A DNA stretch of 64,000 nt, taken from Modestobacter sp. VKM Ac-2982 (GTDB taxonomy: Bacteria; Actinomycetota; Actinomycetes; Mycobacteriales; Geodermatophilaceae). Where the stretch lies: contig NZ_JAPVBL010000005.1 in NCBI RefSeq assembly GCF_026967935.1, positions 124,001 through 188,000 of the forward strand, read 5' to 3'. The notes beneath the pieces were generated by a model. The model made no database searches. It was given only the letters and a program-made list of their open reading frames with translations, and was not told where the DNA came from. Position numbers and translations under genes: made by a program. Every line of letters begins with the position of its first letter. Position 1 is the first letter of the stretch. Shown here in pieces: positions 44,235 to 54,195 of this stretch.

Positions 44235-45136
44235 CAGCCGCGCTTGGCGTACTGCTCGCTCTCCGGCAGCGTGCTGACGTTGATGCCGACCATGGCCTCA
44301 CCGAGCCCGCGGGAGACCTTGGCGATCACGCCGGGGTCGTCGAAGAAGGTGGTGGCCTGCACGATCGCGGCGGCGCGCTGCGCCGGGTCGCCGGACTTGA
44401 AGATGCCCGAACCGACGAAGACGCCCTGGGCGCCCAGCTGCATCATCATCGCGGCGTCCGCCGGGGTGGCGATGCCGCCGGCGGTGAACAGGACGACGGG
44501 GAGCGCGCCCGTGCGGGCGACCTCGACCACGAGGTCGTACGGGGCCCGCAGCTCCTTGGCGGCGACGAACAGCTCGGTCTCGTCCAGGGTGCCCAGCCGC
44601 TTGATGCCGGCCCGGATCGCCCGCATGTGCCGGGTGGCCTCGACCACGTTGCCGGTGCCGGCCTCGCCCTTGGAGCGGATCATCGCCGCGCCCTCGGAGA
44701 TCCGGCGCAGCGCCTCCCCGAGGTCGGTGGCGCCGCAGACGAAGGGCACGGTGAACGCGCTCTTGACGATGTGGTGCGCCTCGTCGGCCGGGGTGAGCAC
44801 CTCGGACTCGTCGACGTAGTCGACCCCGAGCGCCTGCAGCACCTGGGCCTCGACGAAGTGACCGATCCGGGCCTTGGCCATCACCGGGATGGAGACCGCG
44901 CCGATGATGCCCTCGATCATGTCGGGGTCGCTCATCCGGGCGATGCCGCCCTCGACGCGGATGTCGGCGGGCACCCGCTCCAGGGCCATCACCGCGACGG
45001 CGCCGGCGTCCTCGGCGATCTTGGCCTGCTCGGGGGTGACGACGTCCATGATGACGCCGCCCTTCAGCTGCTCGGCCATCCCGCGCTTGACGCGCTCGGT
45101 GCCGGTGCCGGTGGGCTCGCTGTGGTTCAGGGTCAC
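44231..45136 (-). CDS. pdxS: Pyridoxal 5'-phosphate synthase subunit PdxS
   Basis: Builds PLP from ribose 5-phosphate, glyceraldehyde 3-phosphate and ammonia. The 301-residue TIM barrel shows [30 protein letters not shown], the lysine in [14 protein letters not shown], the [19 protein letters not shown] loop and [18 protein letters not shown] at 45136 has GAGG 7 nt upstream. The family N-terminal helix of about 18 residues is included with this start. Confidence 0.96.
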   Translation of the reverse strand: MTLNHSEPTGTGTERVKRGMAEQLKGGVIMDVVTPEQAKIAEDAGAVAVMALERVPADIRVEGGIARMSDPDMIEGIIGAVSIPVMAKARIGHFVEAQVLQALGVDYVDESEVLTPADEAHHIVKSAFTVPFVCGATDLGEALRRISEGAAMIRSKGEAGTGNVVEATRHMRAIRAGIKRLGTLDETELFVAAKELRAPYDLVVEVARTGALPVVLFTAGGIATPADAAMMMQLGAQGVFVGSGIFKSGDPAQRAAAIVQATTFFDDPGVIAKVSRGLGEAMVGINVSTLPESEQYAKRGW

Positions 45137-45200
45137 GCTGCTGCCTCGCAGGTCGTCGGGCCGGGGACCGGCGGGAGGGGACGGCCCAGCGTACGGCGGA

Positions 45201-45737
45201 TCAGCCGACGGGCCGCGCGGTGCCGGAGCCGGGGCCGGTGAGCACCGCGTCGAGGCCGTCGTCGATGTCGAAGTACCGGGGCAGCGGACGGCCGGCGTGC
45301 AGCCGCAGCACCCGGGCCAGCCGGCCCCGGCGCAGCGTCCGGGTGTCCCGGACGGCGTCGTTGTAGAACCGCCGGGCCAGGCCCACCCGCATGCCGGCGT
45401 CCTCGAGCTCCGGGGGGAGCACCCCGGCGGGGACCCGGCGGAGCAGCCGGCCCAGCGCGTTCTCGGCGGCCTCCCGGTCCCCGGCCGACGGCGCCCGGGC
45501 CCCGGCCGCAGCCGAGGCCAGCGCGTCGGCGCGCTCGGGACCGAGGTCACCGGCGTGCTCCCGGGCCAGCGCCGCCGCCAGCTCGGCCCGGCGCCGCAGC
45601 GCGGCGTCGAGGACCTCCCGTGCGCGGCGGACCCGCCCGGCCAGCCGGCGCAGCCGGGTGAGCGTCCAGGCCGTCCAGAGGAGCGCCAGGGCCACCAGGA
45701 GCCCGGCGGCGAGCAGCAGCCAGGTCGCAGTGGTCAT
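45201..45737 (-). CDS. LemA-like membrane protein
   Basis: 178 residues. One N-terminal membrane helix ([21 protein letters not shown]) is followed by a long Arg/Ala-rich coiled-coil-like stretch. [18 protein letters not shown] segment then resembles the ARxxYNDAVxxYN signature of LemA proteins. YFDIDDG near the end resembles the LemA YFE end. The family call is therefore likely but not certain; function is unknown. It sits 11 bp after pimA and 64 bp before pdxS. Confidence 0.6.
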   Translation of the reverse strand: MTTATWLLLAAGLLVALALLWTAWTLTRLRRLAGRVRRAREVLDAALRRRAELAAALAREHAGDLGPERADALASAAAGARAPSAGDREAAENALGRLLRRVPAGVLPPELEDAGMRVGLARRFYNDAVRDTRTLRRGRLARVLRLHAGRPLPRYFDIDDGLDAVLTGPGSGTARPVG

Positions 45738-45748
45738 CGGGTCCCAGG

Positions 45749-46975
45749 TTAGCGGCGGACCCGCCGGCGGAAGGGCCCTGACGCCCCGGGTGCACCGGTC
45801 GCGTCGGGGAGATCACCCAGCAGCGCGGCGTCGGCGGCGGTGGAGGCGGTCACCCCGGTGCCGCCCGGCGGGGCGACCGTCTCGTAGACGGCGAGGATCC
45901 GCTGGGCGACCACGGCCCAGTCGTAGTCGGCGACGGCCCGCCTGCCGGCCGCCTGCAGCTCGGCCCGCCGGACGGGGTCGGCCAGCAGGCCGCCGAGCGC
46001 CGTGGCCAGCGCGGCGGCGTCCCCACGCCGGACCAGCACCCCGGCGGCGCCGTCCGCCAGGACCCGGCTGAAGGCGTCCAGGTCGCTGGCGACCACCGGC
46101 GCACCGGCGCCCATCGCCTCCAGCAGGATCACCCCGAAGGACTCCCCCAGCAGGTTCGGGGCGCAGTAGACGTCGACCGAGCGGAGGAAGGCCGCCTTCG
46201 CCGGTTCGTCCAGCTCCCCGAGGACCGTGACGTGCGGGCGAAGGTCGTCGGCCACCAGCTCGTCCAGCTCGTCGGGGTCGCCGCGGCCGGCGATGAGCAG
46301 CCGGGCCCGCGGGTGTTCGGCGACCACGGTCCGCATCGCCGCCAGGAGCACCGGCAGGCCCTTGCGCGGCTCGTCGTAGCGGCCGAGGAAGCCGATCGTC
46401 GGGGCGTCGGTGTCACGCCGGTACCCGGCCAGCGTCGGCCCCTCGGCGAACGCCGCGACGTGCACTCCGTTGGGGATGACCACCGCGTCGCCACCCAGGT
46501 GCTCGACCTGGACGCGGCGGGCGAAGTCGGAGACGGCGATCCGGCCGGCCACCTTCTCCAGCCACGGGCGCGCCCACGGCCCGAGCGCCGCGAGCACCTT
46601 GGACCGGGTGGTCGCCGCGTGGAAGGTCGCCACGATCGGGCCCTCGGCGATGATGCAGACCAGCAAGGACAGCGACACCGACGCCGGCTCGTGCACGTGG
46701 ACGACGTCGAAGTGCCCGTCCCGCAGCCAGCGGCGCGCCCGGGCGGCGGAGACCAGGCCGAAGGAGACGCTGGCCATCGAGCCGTTGTAGGGAACCGGCA
46801 CCGCACGACCGGCCCAGGTCACGTGCTCGGCGGGCAGCGACTCCTCGTGCAGCGCCGGGGTCAGGACCTCCACGTGGTGCCCCAGCCCGCGCAGGGTCTC
46901 GGCGAGGTCGCGCACGTGGTACTGCACGCCACCGGGGACGTCCCACTGGTAGGGGCAGACCAGCCCGATCCGCAT
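45749..46975 (-). CDS. pimA: Phosphatidylinositol alpha-mannosyltransferase
   Basis: Transfers the first mannose from GDP-mannose to phosphatidylinositol at the inner membrane face. 408 residues, GT-B fold, family GT4. The acceptor-domain loop VPGGVQYHVRDLAETL is at the N-terminus. The donor domain has FLGRYDEPRKGLPVLL and the EX7E-type GESFGVILLEAMGAGAPVVAS. The C-terminus is extended by about 25 residues and ends in RRRVRR. ATG at 46975 shares one base with the acyltransferase stop. It forms the pgsA-patA-pimA lipid set. Confidence 0.93.
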   Translation of the reverse strand: MRIGLVCPYQWDVPGGVQYHVRDLAETLRGLGHHVEVLTPALHEESLPAEHVTWAGRAVPVPYNGSMASVSFGLVSAARARRWLRDGHFDVVHVHEPASVSLSLLVCIIAEGPIVATFHAATTRSKVLAALGPWARPWLEKVAGRIAVSDFARRVQVEHLGGDAVVIPNGVHVAAFAEGPTLAGYRRDTDAPTIGFLGRYDEPRKGLPVLLAAMRTVVAEHPRARLLIAGRGDPDELDELVADDLRPHVTVLGELDEPAKAAFLRSVDVYCAPNLLGESFGVILLEAMGAGAPVVASDLDAFSRVLADGAAGVLVRRGDAAALATALGGLLADPVRRAELQAAGRRAVADYDWAVVAQRILAVYETVAPPGGTGVTASTAADAALLGDLPDATGAPGASGPFRRRVRR

Positions 46976-47940
46976 CACCCCACCTCCGCCGGGGGCGCGG
47001 CCACGACCGGGAGGGCCGGGGCACGCCCCTCGGGCCCCACCTCGGGCCAGACCCGGCCGAGCACGTGCCAGTCCTCGGGACGTTCGGCGATCGTCGTGGC
47101 GAAGGCGTCGGCGACCTGCTGGGTCGCGCTGGTCACCCGGTCCCGCAGCCGACCCGGCCCGTCGTCGAGCGGCACCGGGGGGTGGACGACGAACTGCCAC
47201 CCCGCCCCGTCGAACTGGCAGACGGCGGGCAGCAGGGTCGCCCCGGTCTGGGCTGCGACGAGGGCCGGGCCGCCGGGCATCGTCGTCCGGCGGCCGAAGA
47301 AGGTGACCGGCACACCGCTGCCGGACAGGTCGCGGTCCATCAGCAGGCAGGCGGTCCCGCCGTCGGCCAGCCACTCGCGCAGCACCGCCGAGCTGGGCCG
47401 CTCGCCGCCGGTGAGCGGTACGACCCGCATGCCCAGCCGTTCCCGGAAGGCGACGAACCGGCGGTACAGCGACTCCGGCCGCAGCCGCTCGGCAACCGTC
47501 AGGAACGGGCCCCCGAGCCAGGCGATCAGCCAGACCCCGGCGGCGTCCCAGTTCCCGCTGTGCGGCAGGGCCAGGACGATGCCGCGGCCCTGGGCTCGTG
47601 CAGCCTCCAGGTGCTCCCGGCCACGCATCTCCGAGCCGGCGAGGATGCGTTCGCTGGACAGGGTGGGCAGCCGGAACGCCTCCTGCCAGTAGCGGGCGTA
47701 GGACTGCATCGCCCGCCGGGTGAGGGCATCCAGCGCACTGTCGTCCAGGTCGCCGCCGGTGACGACGTCCAGGTTGGCCCGCAGCTGCCGGGCACCCCGT
47801 CCGCCGCGGCGGACGGCGAGCGCGCCGCCCGCGGCGGCGCCGGCCCGGGCCACCGGCTCGGGCAGCAGCCGGACGGCCCGCCAGCCGGCTGCGTACCCGG
47901 CGTCGGTGAGCCGGGCGAGCAGGTCGGCGCGGCGGCTCAC
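46975..47940 (-). CDS. patA: Phosphatidylinositol mannoside acyltransferase (LpxL/HtrB superfamily)
   Basis: Adds a fatty acyl chain to PIM mannose. The 321-residue protein has the catalytic HX4D motif in LALPHSGNWDAAGVW near residue 128. The family also shows FRERLGMRVVPLTGG, the DRDLSGSGVPVTFFGR segment and a MPGGPALVAAQTGA segment. GTG at 47940 overlaps the pgsA stop by 4 bp. Identification rests on the motif and its place between pgsA and pimA, as in mycobacteria. Confidence 0.9.
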   Translation of the reverse strand: MSRRADLLARLTDAGYAAGWRAVRLLPEPVARAGAAAGGALAVRRGGRGARQLRANLDVVTGGDLDDSALDALTRRAMQSYARYWQEAFRLPTLSSERILAGSEMRGREHLEAARAQGRGIVLALPHSGNWDAAGVWLIAWLGGPFLTVAERLRPESLYRRFVAFRERLGMRVVPLTGGERPSSAVLREWLADGGTACLLMDRDLSGSGVPVTFFGRRTTMPGGPALVAAQTGATLLPAVCQFDGAGWQFVVHPPVPLDDGPGRLRDRVTSATQQVADAFATTIAERPEDWHVLGRVWPEVGPEGRAPALPVVAAPPAEVG

Positions 47941-48590
47941 GGGGCGGGGCGCTCGGACGGCTGGTCGGGGGACGACGTCGGCAGTCGACGTCCGTGGGCC
48001 TCCCGGCGGACCGCGGCGAACCGCTGCGCGACCGTCACCGCGCTGCCGACGAGCAGCACCCACAGCGCGACGTGGAGTGCGTACGGGATGCCCAGGCCGG
48101 TGAACCCGGTGCCGACCAGCACCAGGATCAGCCGTTCGGTGCGCTCGACGATCCCCACGTCGGCCGACAGCCCGACCCCCTCGGCGCGGGCCTTGACGTA
48201 GGAGGTGAGCACCCCGAGCACCAGGCACAGCAGCGCGAGCAGGACCAGCAGCCGGTTGTCCCCGGCGCCGGAGAACCACCAGACCAGCCCGCCGAAGATG
48301 GCGGCGTCGGCGGCCCGGTCACCGGCGGAGTCCAGCACCGCACCGAAGACCGAACCGCCCCCGCGGGCCCGGGCCAGGGCGCCGTCGAGCATGTCCAGCA
48401 GCACGAAGACGGTCACGGCCAGGGCGCCCCAGAACAGCAGGCCGTTCCCGATCAGGAAGACCGCGGAGACGACAGCGCCGAGGGTGCCGGTGAGGGTCAC
48501 CGCGTCGGCGGTGACCCCGGCCCGGACCAGGCCGCGCACCACGGGCGCCCAGAAACGGCCGACGGCCGGCCGGAGGTTGACGCCGAGCAC
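47937..48590 (-). CDS. pgsA: Phosphatidylinositol phosphate synthase (CDP-alcohol phosphatidyltransferase)
   Basis: Joins CDP-diacylglycerol and inositol phosphate to make the PI precursor. The 217-residue protein has several membrane helices. It carries the complete CDP-alcohol motif DMLDGALARARGGGSVFGAV followed by LDSAGDRAAD, with all Asp residues in place (near residues 66-95). GTG at 48590 directly follows the HIT stop with no gap. The location beside patA and pimA favours PI over PG synthesis. Confidence 0.93.
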   Translation of the reverse strand: MLGVNLRPAVGRFWAPVVRGLVRAGVTADAVTLTGTLGAVVSAVFLIGNGLLFWGALAVTVFVLLDMLDGALARARGGGSVFGAVLDSAGDRAADAAIFGGLVWWFSGAGDNRLLVLLALLCLVLGVLTSYVKARAEGVGLSADVGIVERTERLILVLVGTGFTGLGIPYALHVALWVLLVGSAVTVAQRFAAVRREAHGRRLPTSSPDQPSERPAP

Positions 48591-49223
48591 TCAGGCCACC
48601 GTCGGGTGCGGGGCGGGGCCGGCCCCCTGGCCGGCAGCCGGCCAGGCGCCGGCCAGCAGGGCCCGGGTCTCGGCGAGCACCTGCGGCAGCACCCGGGTCA
48701 GCCCGACCACCGGCATGAAGTTGGTGTCCCCGCCCCAGCGCGGGACCGCGTGCTGGTGCAGGTGGTCGGCGATGCCGGCGCCGGCGACCGAGCCCTGGTT
48801 CATCCCGATGTTGAACCCGTGCGCGCCGCTGACCGACCGCACCACGCGCATCGCCGTCTGGGTGAAGGCCCCGAGCTCGGCGACCTCGGCGATGGTCAGG
48901 TCGGTGTAGTCGGGCACGTGCCGGTACGGCACCACCATCAGGTGGCCGGCGTTGTACGGGTAGAGGTTGAGGACGGCGAACACCGTCTCGCCCCGGGCCA
49001 CGATCAGCCCGTCCTCGTCCGACATCGCCGGGATCAGGCAGAACGGGCAGTCGTGGTCGCCGGTCGGCTTGTTCTCCCCGCGGATGTAGGCCATCCGGTA
49101 CGGCGTCCACAGGTGCTCGAAGCCCGAGGTCGGCCCGTCGTCGTCGTTGCGCAGCGGCACCCGGTAGGCAGCCGGTTCCTCGCCCGTGCCGGTGCCCATG
49201 CCGGTGCCCATGCCCCCGGTCAT
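48591..49223 (-). CDS. HIT-family diadenosine polyphosphate-type phosphorylase/hydrolase
   Basis: Nucleotide-binding HIT protein; the mycobacterial homologue in the same place is an Ap4A phosphorylase. The 210-residue protein starts with Gly/Thr/Met-rich repeats. A zinc-type CPFCLIP segment and [18 protein letters not shown] follow, and the catalytic [10 protein letters not shown] histidine triad is near residue 160. ATG at 49223 overlaps the thrS stop by 4 bp. The nucleotide partner is inferred, not shown. Confidence 0.9.
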   Translation of the reverse strand: MTGGMGTGMGTGTGEEPAAYRVPLRNDDDGPTSGFEHLWTPYRMAYIRGENKPTGDHDCPFCLIPAMSDEDGLIVARGETVFAVLNLYPYNAGHLMVVPYRHVPDYTDLTIAEVAELGAFTQTAMRVVRSVSGAHGFNIGMNQGSVAGAGIADHLHQHAVPRWGGDTNFMPVVGLTRVLPQVLAETRALLAGAWPAAGQGAGPAPHPTVA

Positions 49224-51250
49224 CCGGCCACCATCGGGGTCTCCGCGGTCGGGTCGCTGTTGTGCCGACCCTCGACCCAGGCGGCCACTTGGGCCACCGC
49301 CTCGGCAACCGGGACGCCGTTGCGCTGGGAGCCGTCGCGGTAGCGGAAGGAGACCGCCCCCGCCTCGGCGTCGGTGGCCCCGGCGATCAGCACGAAGGGC
49401 ACCTTCTGCTTGCTGGCGGTGCGGATCTTCTTCTGCATCCGGTCGTCGGAGTCGTCGATCTCCACCCGGATGCCGCGCTGGCGCAGCTGCAGGGCGACGT
49501 CGGTGAGGTAGGGCACCTGCTCGTCGGTGATCGGGATGCCGACCACCTGGACCGGGGCGAGCCAGGCCGGGAAGGCGCCGGCGTAGTGCTCGGTCAGCAC
49601 GCCGAAGAACCGCTCGATCGAGCCGAACTTCGCCGAGTGGATCATCACCGGCTGCTGCCGGGTGCCGTCGGCGGCGCTGAACTCGAGGCCGAAGCGGGCC
49701 GGCTGGTTGAAGTCGTACTGGATGGTCGACATCTGCCAGGTGCGCCCGATGGCGTCGCGGGCCTGGACGGAGATCTTCGGGCCGTAGTAGGCCGCCCCGC
49801 CCGGGTCGGGCACGAGCTCCAGGCCGGTCTCCCGCGCTGCCTGCTCCAGCACCGAGGTGGCGTTGGCCCACTCCTCATCGGAGCCGATGAACTTCGGGCC
49901 CTCGCCCCGGGTGGACAGCTCCAGGTAGTAGTCGTCCAGGCCGAAGTCGCGCAGCAGCCCGAGGACGAAGGCCAGCAGGTGCCGGACCTCCCCGGGCGCC
50001 TGCTCCGGGGTGACGTAGCTGTGCGAGTCGTCCTGGGTCAGCCCGCGGACGCGGGTCAGGCCGTGTACGACGCCGGACTTCTCGTACCGGTACACCGAGC
50101 CGAACTCGAAGAACCGCAGCGGCAGCTCGCGGTAGGACCGCCCGCGCGACCGGAAGATCAGGTTGTGCATCGGGCAGTTCATGGCCTTGAGGAAGTACTC
50201 GCTGTTCTCCAGCTCCATGGCCGGGAACATCGTCTCCTCGTAGTACGGCAGGTGCCCGGAGGTCTCGAACAGCCCGCGCTTGCTGATGTGCGGGGTGCCG
50301 ACGTAGTCGAACCCCTCCTCCAGGTGCCGGCGGCGGACGTAGTCCTCCATCTCCCGCTTCACCACCCCGCCCTTGGGGTGGAAGACGGCCAGGCCCGAGC
50401 CGATCTCGTCGGGGAAGCTGAAGAGGTCGAGCTCGACGCCGAGCCGCCGGTGGTCGCGGCGCTCGGCCTCGGCGATCTGCTCCAGGTACGCCTTGTGCGC
50501 GTCCTTGCTCTCCCAGGCGGTGCCGTAGACCCGCTGCAGCTGCGGGTTCTTCTCGCTGCCCCGCCAGTAGGCGGCGGCGCTGCGGGTGAGGGAGAACGCC
50601 GGGATGGTGCTGGTGCGGGGCAGGTGCGGGCCACGGCACAGGTCGGTCCACAGCCGGTCGCCGGTGCGCGGGTCGAGGTTGTCGTACATGGTCAGCTGCG
50701 CGCCGCCCACCTCGACGTCGGCGCCCTCGGCCGGCTCCTCACCGGCGCCTCCCTTGAGGCCGATCAGCTCCAGCTTGTACGGCTCGTGCGCCAGCTCGGC
50801 CCGCGCCTCGTCGTCGCCGATCTCCCGGCGGCTGAAGTTCTGCCCCTGCTTCACGATCGCCTGCATGCGCTTCTCCAGCGCCTGGAGGTCCTCGGGGGTG
50901 AACGGCCGCTCGGGGTCGAAGTCGTAGTAGAAGCCGTTCTCCACCGGCGGGCCGATGCCCAGCCGGGTGCCCGGGAAGAGGTCCTGCACGGCCTGGGCCA
51001 GCACGTGGGCGGTGGAGTGCCGGATGACCGCGCGACCGTCGGCGCTGGCGGCGGGCACCGGCTCGACCTCGGCGTCGGCGTCGGCAACCCAGCCGAGGTC
51101 CTTGAGGTCGCCGGAGACAACGTCCCGGACGACGACGGCACCGTCCGGGCCCTTCAGCGGCACCCCGGCGTCCTTGAGCGCCTGCAGGGCCGTCGTCCCG
51201 GCCGGCACCAGGATCGCGGTGACGGCGGTGGGCGAAGGCGGGGTGGACAC
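49220..51250 (-). CDS. thrS: Threonyl-tRNA synthetase
   Basis: Charges tRNA-Thr and removes mischarged serine. The 676-residue protein has an N-terminal TGS domain. The editing domain carries [11 protein letters not shown] and a GYDY-like zinc site. The catalytic domain has [20 protein letters not shown], motif 2 [20 protein letters not shown], and motif 3 with [15 protein letters not shown] final anticodon-binding domain follows. GTG at 51250; the first gene of the thrS-HIT-pgsA-patA-pimA string. Confidence 0.97.
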   Translation of the reverse strand: MSTPPSPTAVTAILVPAGTTALQALKDAGVPLKGPDGAVVVRDVVSGDLKDLGWVADADAEVEPVPAASADGRAVIRHSTAHVLAQAVQDLFPGTRLGIGPPVENGFYYDFDPERPFTPEDLQALEKRMQAIVKQGQNFSRREIGDDEARAELAHEPYKLELIGLKGGAGEEPAEGADVEVGGAQLTMYDNLDPRTGDRLWTDLCRGPHLPRTSTIPAFSLTRSAAAYWRGSEKNPQLQRVYGTAWESKDAHKAYLEQIAEAERRDHRRLGVELDLFSFPDEIGSGLAVFHPKGGVVKREMEDYVRRRHLEEGFDYVGTPHISKRGLFETSGHLPYYEETMFPAMELENSEYFLKAMNCPMHNLIFRSRGRSYRELPLRFFEFGSVYRYEKSGVVHGLTRVRGLTQDDSHSYVTPEQAPGEVRHLLAFVLGLLRDFGLDDYYLELSTRGEGPKFIGSDEEWANATSVLEQAARETGLELVPDPGGAAYYGPKISVQARDAIGRTWQMSTIQYDFNQPARFGLEFSAADGTRQQPVMIHSAKFGSIERFFGVLTEHYAGAFPAWLAPVQVVGIPITDEQVPYLTDVALQLRQRGIRVEIDDSDDRMQKKIRTASKQKVPFVLIAGATDAEAGAVSFRYRDGSQRNGVPVAEAVAQVAAWVEGRHNSDPTAETPMVAG

Positions 51251-51331
51251 GAGAGCTCCCGGGGGTCAGACACGGTGCCGGCCGGTCGGCCGGGCGCAGT
51301 CGAGACTAGTGCGCCGGGACGACGGTCCCGG

Positions 51332-52456
51332 TCAGCCGGGGACGATCGACAGCCCGGCGGCGACCGCGCCCCGCGAGTCGAGCACTGCACCGATCCGCGC
51401 TGCGCTCTCCGGGTCGGCGGGCACCAGCCGGACCTCCTCCGCGCCCACGTCGATCCGCACCGGCACCGCCTCGGCCTGCGACACGGTGAACCGGCCGGAC
51501 TGGCCCCGGGTGAAGGTGAACCGGGCGATCACCGAGTCCTCGGTGTCGTACCCCCGGGTGGCGTGCTCGGCCAGGTGGTTCCCCAGCCCGTAGGCCACCC
51601 ACTCGCCGCCGATCTGCTCGAACGGCTGGACGACGTGCGCGTGGTGCCCGAGCACCAGGTCGACGTCGGCTGAGGCGAGCAGCGTGCGCACCGCCTCCTC
51701 CTGGGCCGCGGTCGGTGCGTGGTCGTACTCGGCGCAGCAGTGCACGCTGGCCACCACCACCTCCGCGCCGGCCGCCCGGGCCGCGGCCGCATCGGCCAGC
51801 ACCCCGCTGACGTCGGGCGCAGCGAAGGTGTCCACCGCCCAGGGCGCGTCGGCCGGCAGCGGGACCCCGTTGAGCGAGAACGTCGTCGCCACGTGCCCGA
51901 CCCGCACTCCCCCGACGTCCACCACCGTCGGCGGCTCGTCCGCGGTGCGGTGGGTGCCGGTGTGCGCGATCCCCGCGGCGTCCAGGGCGTCCAGCGTGCG
52001 CACCAGCCCGTCGAAGCCGTCGTCCACGGAGTGGTTGGAGGCGGTCGAGCACAGGTCGTACCCGGCGTCGGCCAGGGCGTCCACGATCTCCGGCTGGGCG
52101 GCGAAGGACGGGTAGCCCGAGTACGGCCCGCCGACCGGGGCGACCGGCGTCTCCAGGTGGCAGATCGCCAGGTCAGCGGCCTGCAACACCGGCGCCACCC
52201 CGGCGAAGACGGCCGAGAAGTCCCAGCTGCCGTCGGGCTGCAGGGCGCCGGCGGTCAGCGCGCGGCCCTGGTGGACGAGCACGTCCCCGGTGGCGACGAG
52301 GGTGAACGAGTCCGGCGCCGGTGGGGGCGTGGACGACGACGCGGCCGACGGGGCCGCCGACGACGGAGCCGGCGCCTGCGCGACCGGGGACTCCGCGTCG
52401 GCGCCACAGCCGGCCAGCAGCGCCACGCACACGGCCACCGCAGCTCTCCGGGTCAC
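51332..52456 (-). CDS. CapA/PgsA-like metallophosphatase-fold lipoprotein
   Basis: 374 residues. The N-terminus is a lipoprotein signal: basic MTRR, hydrophobic AAVAVCVALLAGC with the lipobox cysteine near residue 17, then a Ser/Pro/Ala linker. The remainder matches the CapA/PGA_cap family: LVATGDVLVHQG, ICHLETPV, STASNHSVDDGFDGL, VVASVHCCAEYDHAP, LVLGHHAHVVQPFE and YGLGNHLAEH. The metal-binding His/Asp/Asn residues are present. In Bacillus CapA helps make poly-gamma-glutamate; no capB/C genes are here, so the role is open. GTG at 52456. Confidence 0.88.
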   Translation of the reverse strand: MTRRAAVAVCVALLAGCGADAESPVAQAPAPSSAAPSAASSSTPPPAPDSFTLVATGDVLVHQGRALTAGALQPDGSWDFSAVFAGVAPVLQAADLAICHLETPVAPVGGPYSGYPSFAAQPEIVDALADAGYDLCSTASNHSVDDGFDGLVRTLDALDAAGIAHTGTHRTADEPPTVVDVGGVRVGHVATTFSLNGVPLPADAPWAVDTFAAPDVSGVLADAAAARAAGAEVVVASVHCCAEYDHAPTAAQEEAVRTLLASADVDLVLGHHAHVVQPFEQIGGEWVAYGLGNHLAEHATRGYDTEDSVIARFTFTRGQSGRFTVSQAEAVPVRIDVGAEEVRLVPADPESAARIGAVLDSRGAVAAGLSIVPG

Positions 52457-52503
52457 GGTCTGGAGGTTAACGACCGCGGAGCTCGAGGACCGGTGCGCTC
52501 ACG

Positions 52504-53049
52504 TCAGTCGAGCAGCTGGACCTCGTCACCCTCGGCGACCAGGCCCGGGGTGCGGACCTCGGCGTACACGCCGAGGCAGTGCTTGGGGGTGCGGACCACG
52601 TCGAGCTCCGCGGTGCCGATCCGCAGCCGCCGGCCGACCCAGGACCGCTCGTCCTGCCCGTCGGGAAGATGCAGCAGCAGGTTCGCGCGCGGGTCGTCGG
52701 CGGAGCAGCCCTCGGGCACGTCGCCCTCCGCGGCCCGCTCGACGGCCCCGCGGGACACCAGGTGGACGGCGGCGGCGTCGACCTGCGGGCCCCCCGCAGC
52801 GGCAGCCAGCCGGACCGGTCGCCCCAGCACCTCGGTGAGGGTGAGGGTGTCGGCCTCGGTGTCGCCGGTGGGTACGACCTCGCGCAACCGGGGGGTGGTC
52901 TTCACGGTGACCCGCTCGCCGGTGTCGACCTCCACGACCGACCACGCCCGGTCACCGTGCAGGCCGGCGTCCTCGACCTCCACGGCCGGGACCACCCGCC
53001 CGGCCAGGGACTTCACCGGGTACACCGAGATCTGACCGACCTTGCCCAC
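52504..53049 (-). CDS. MOSC domain protein
   Basis: MOSC domains bind sulfur or molybdenum cofactor derivatives; the exact substrate is unknown. The 181-residue protein has an N-terminal MOSC beta-barrel (QISVYPVKSLAG, then EDAGLHGDRAWSVVE). The core domain holds ANLLLHLPDG and the RTPKHCLGVYA region with the likely active Cys. Two GTG starts compete: 53049 has GGAGG about 11 nt upstream; 53061 has its G-rich site with no spacing. I chose 53049. Confidence 0.82.
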   Translation of the reverse strand: MGKVGQISVYPVKSLAGRVVPAVEVEDAGLHGDRAWSVVEVDTGERVTVKTTPRLREVVPTGDTEADTLTLTEVLGRPVRLAAAAGGPQVDAAAVHLVSRGAVERAAEGDVPEGCSADDPRANLLLHLPDGQDERSWVGRRLRIGTAELDVVRTPKHCLGVYAEVRTPGLVAEGDEVQLLD

Positions 53050-53071
53050 CGCAGCGCTCACCTCCCCGACG

Positions 53072-53488
53072 CTACGCGGGGCGCGATCGGGCGGCCTGCC
53101 CGGCCGACGGGCTCCCCCGGCGTCGCAGTCGCCGCAGCTGCGCCTCCACGTGCGGACGGGCCCGGCGCTGCCCCCCGCGCTCGGCGATGGCCTCGTCCAG
53201 GGCGGTGAGCACCCGGGTCAGCCGGAGCTCGTCGGGGTGCCAGCCGCGGCGCTCGCACTCCTCCAGCCACGGGACCGGCGCGGTGTGCCCGCGCTCGGAG
53301 TTGCAGCGGCGGCAGGCGGCCACCTCGTTCTCCAGCCAGGACGGCCCGCCCTTGACCCGTGGCACCACGTGCTCGGTGGTCGGGACCACCTGCCCGCCGA
53401 ACGTCCGGCCGCACCACACGCAGGTGGGCCCGTCGCGCTGCACGGCGACCCGCAGGCGGGCGGCCCGGTCCAGTGCCATCGCGTCCAT
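53072..53488 (-). CDS. HNH endonuclease-fold protein
   Basis: 138 residues with a compact HNH motif: CVWCGRTFGG, then TTEHVVPRVKGGPSWLENEVAACRRCN, giving two CxxC zinc pairs and the catalytic His. An Arg-rich C-terminal tail follows. Small HNH proteins of this type are common in actinobacteria, both as housekeeping-like loners and in mobile DNA. It lies between a MOSC gene and tRNA-Val, with no phage genes around. ATG at 53488; a second in-frame ATG is at 53479. Confidence 0.85.
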   Translation of the reverse strand: MDAMALDRAARLRVAVQRDGPTCVWCGRTFGGQVVPTTEHVVPRVKGGPSWLENEVAACRRCNSERGHTAPVPWLEECERRGWHPDELRLTRVLTALDEAIAERGGQRRARPHVEAQLRRLRRRGSPSAGQAARSRPA

Positions 53489-53590
53489 GGTGCGCCGGTT
53501 CCGGACGGGTGCGCCGGTCGACAGGGGCGCCCCGGGACGACGAAGGGCCAGGCTCCCCCGTCTCCGGGTTGACCTGGCCCTTGCATCCGG

Positions 53591-53662
53591 TGGGCGATAC
53601 TGGGATCGAACCAGTGACCTCTTCGGTGTGAACGAAGCGCTCTACCGCTGAGCCAATCGCCC
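53591..53662 (-). tRNA. tRNA-Val (anticodon CAC)
   Basis: A 72-nt cloverleaf: acceptor GGGCGAT with ATCGCCC, D-arm GGCTCAGCGGTAGAGC, anticodon stem CTTCG/CGAAG with loop TTCACAC, and T-loop GGTTCGATCC. The discriminator is A. CCA is not encoded. The acceptor and T-arm are identical to tRNA-Val(GAC) at 56767. Confidence 0.96.
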
Positions 53663-53689
53663 GGGTGCGTCGAACATCTTGCCAGATGC

Positions 53690-54181
53690 TCAACGCCAGA
53701 GTGGCACCCACCCCGGCACCCAGTCCGGGACGCCCGTCATGTGCAGCGTCACGATCAGCACGCCGAACACGAACGCCGCGGTCACGGCGGCGATGGACAG
53801 CCGGACGAACAGCTGCTGGCGGTTCAGCCAGGCCGACCACCGGGCGACGTGCAGCCGGGTGAACTCCAGCACCCGCTCCGCCCAGGTGAACTCGGTGGCG
53901 AGCAGGAAGAGCCCGGCGATCACGGTGAGCCAGCCGGGCCCCGGCAGCGGGATGGTGACGATGCCGAAGGTCACGACCAGGCCACCCACCAGCCCGACCG
54001 CGCCCCGGTACGGCGTGTCCATGCTGCGGCGGGCGGCGATCCACCGGCGCCACCCCGCCTCGGCGACCCGCTCACGCAGGCTGTGCACCTCGTCGGCGTC
54101 GTAGCGGGCGCGGCGCTGGTCGGCGGTCTCGGGCACGTCCGGGTCCGCCGGGCCCGGCACGTGCTCACCCGGCGCTGCCAT
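53690..54181 (-). CDS. PGPGW-family membrane protein (TIGR02611-like)
   Basis: 163 residues. A charged N-terminus (about 55 residues) is followed by two adjacent membrane helices separated by the signature PLPGPGWLTVIAGLFLLATEF. After a basic helix with WAERVLEF, a third helix lies near the end (LSIAAVTAAFVFGVLIV). This is the PGPGW pattern; function is unknown. ATG at 54181 lies 14 bp after the anti-sigma stop, so it may share that transcript. Confidence 0.85.
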   Translation of the reverse strand: MAAPGEHVPGPADPDVPETADQRRARYDADEVHSLRERVAEAGWRRWIAARRSMDTPYRGAVGLVGGLVVTFGIVTIPLPGPGWLTVIAGLFLLATEFTWAERVLEFTRLHVARWSAWLNRQQLFVRLSIAAVTAAFVFGVLIVTLHMTGVPDWVPGWVPLWR

Positions 54182-54195
54182 CGTGTCCTGTCCGC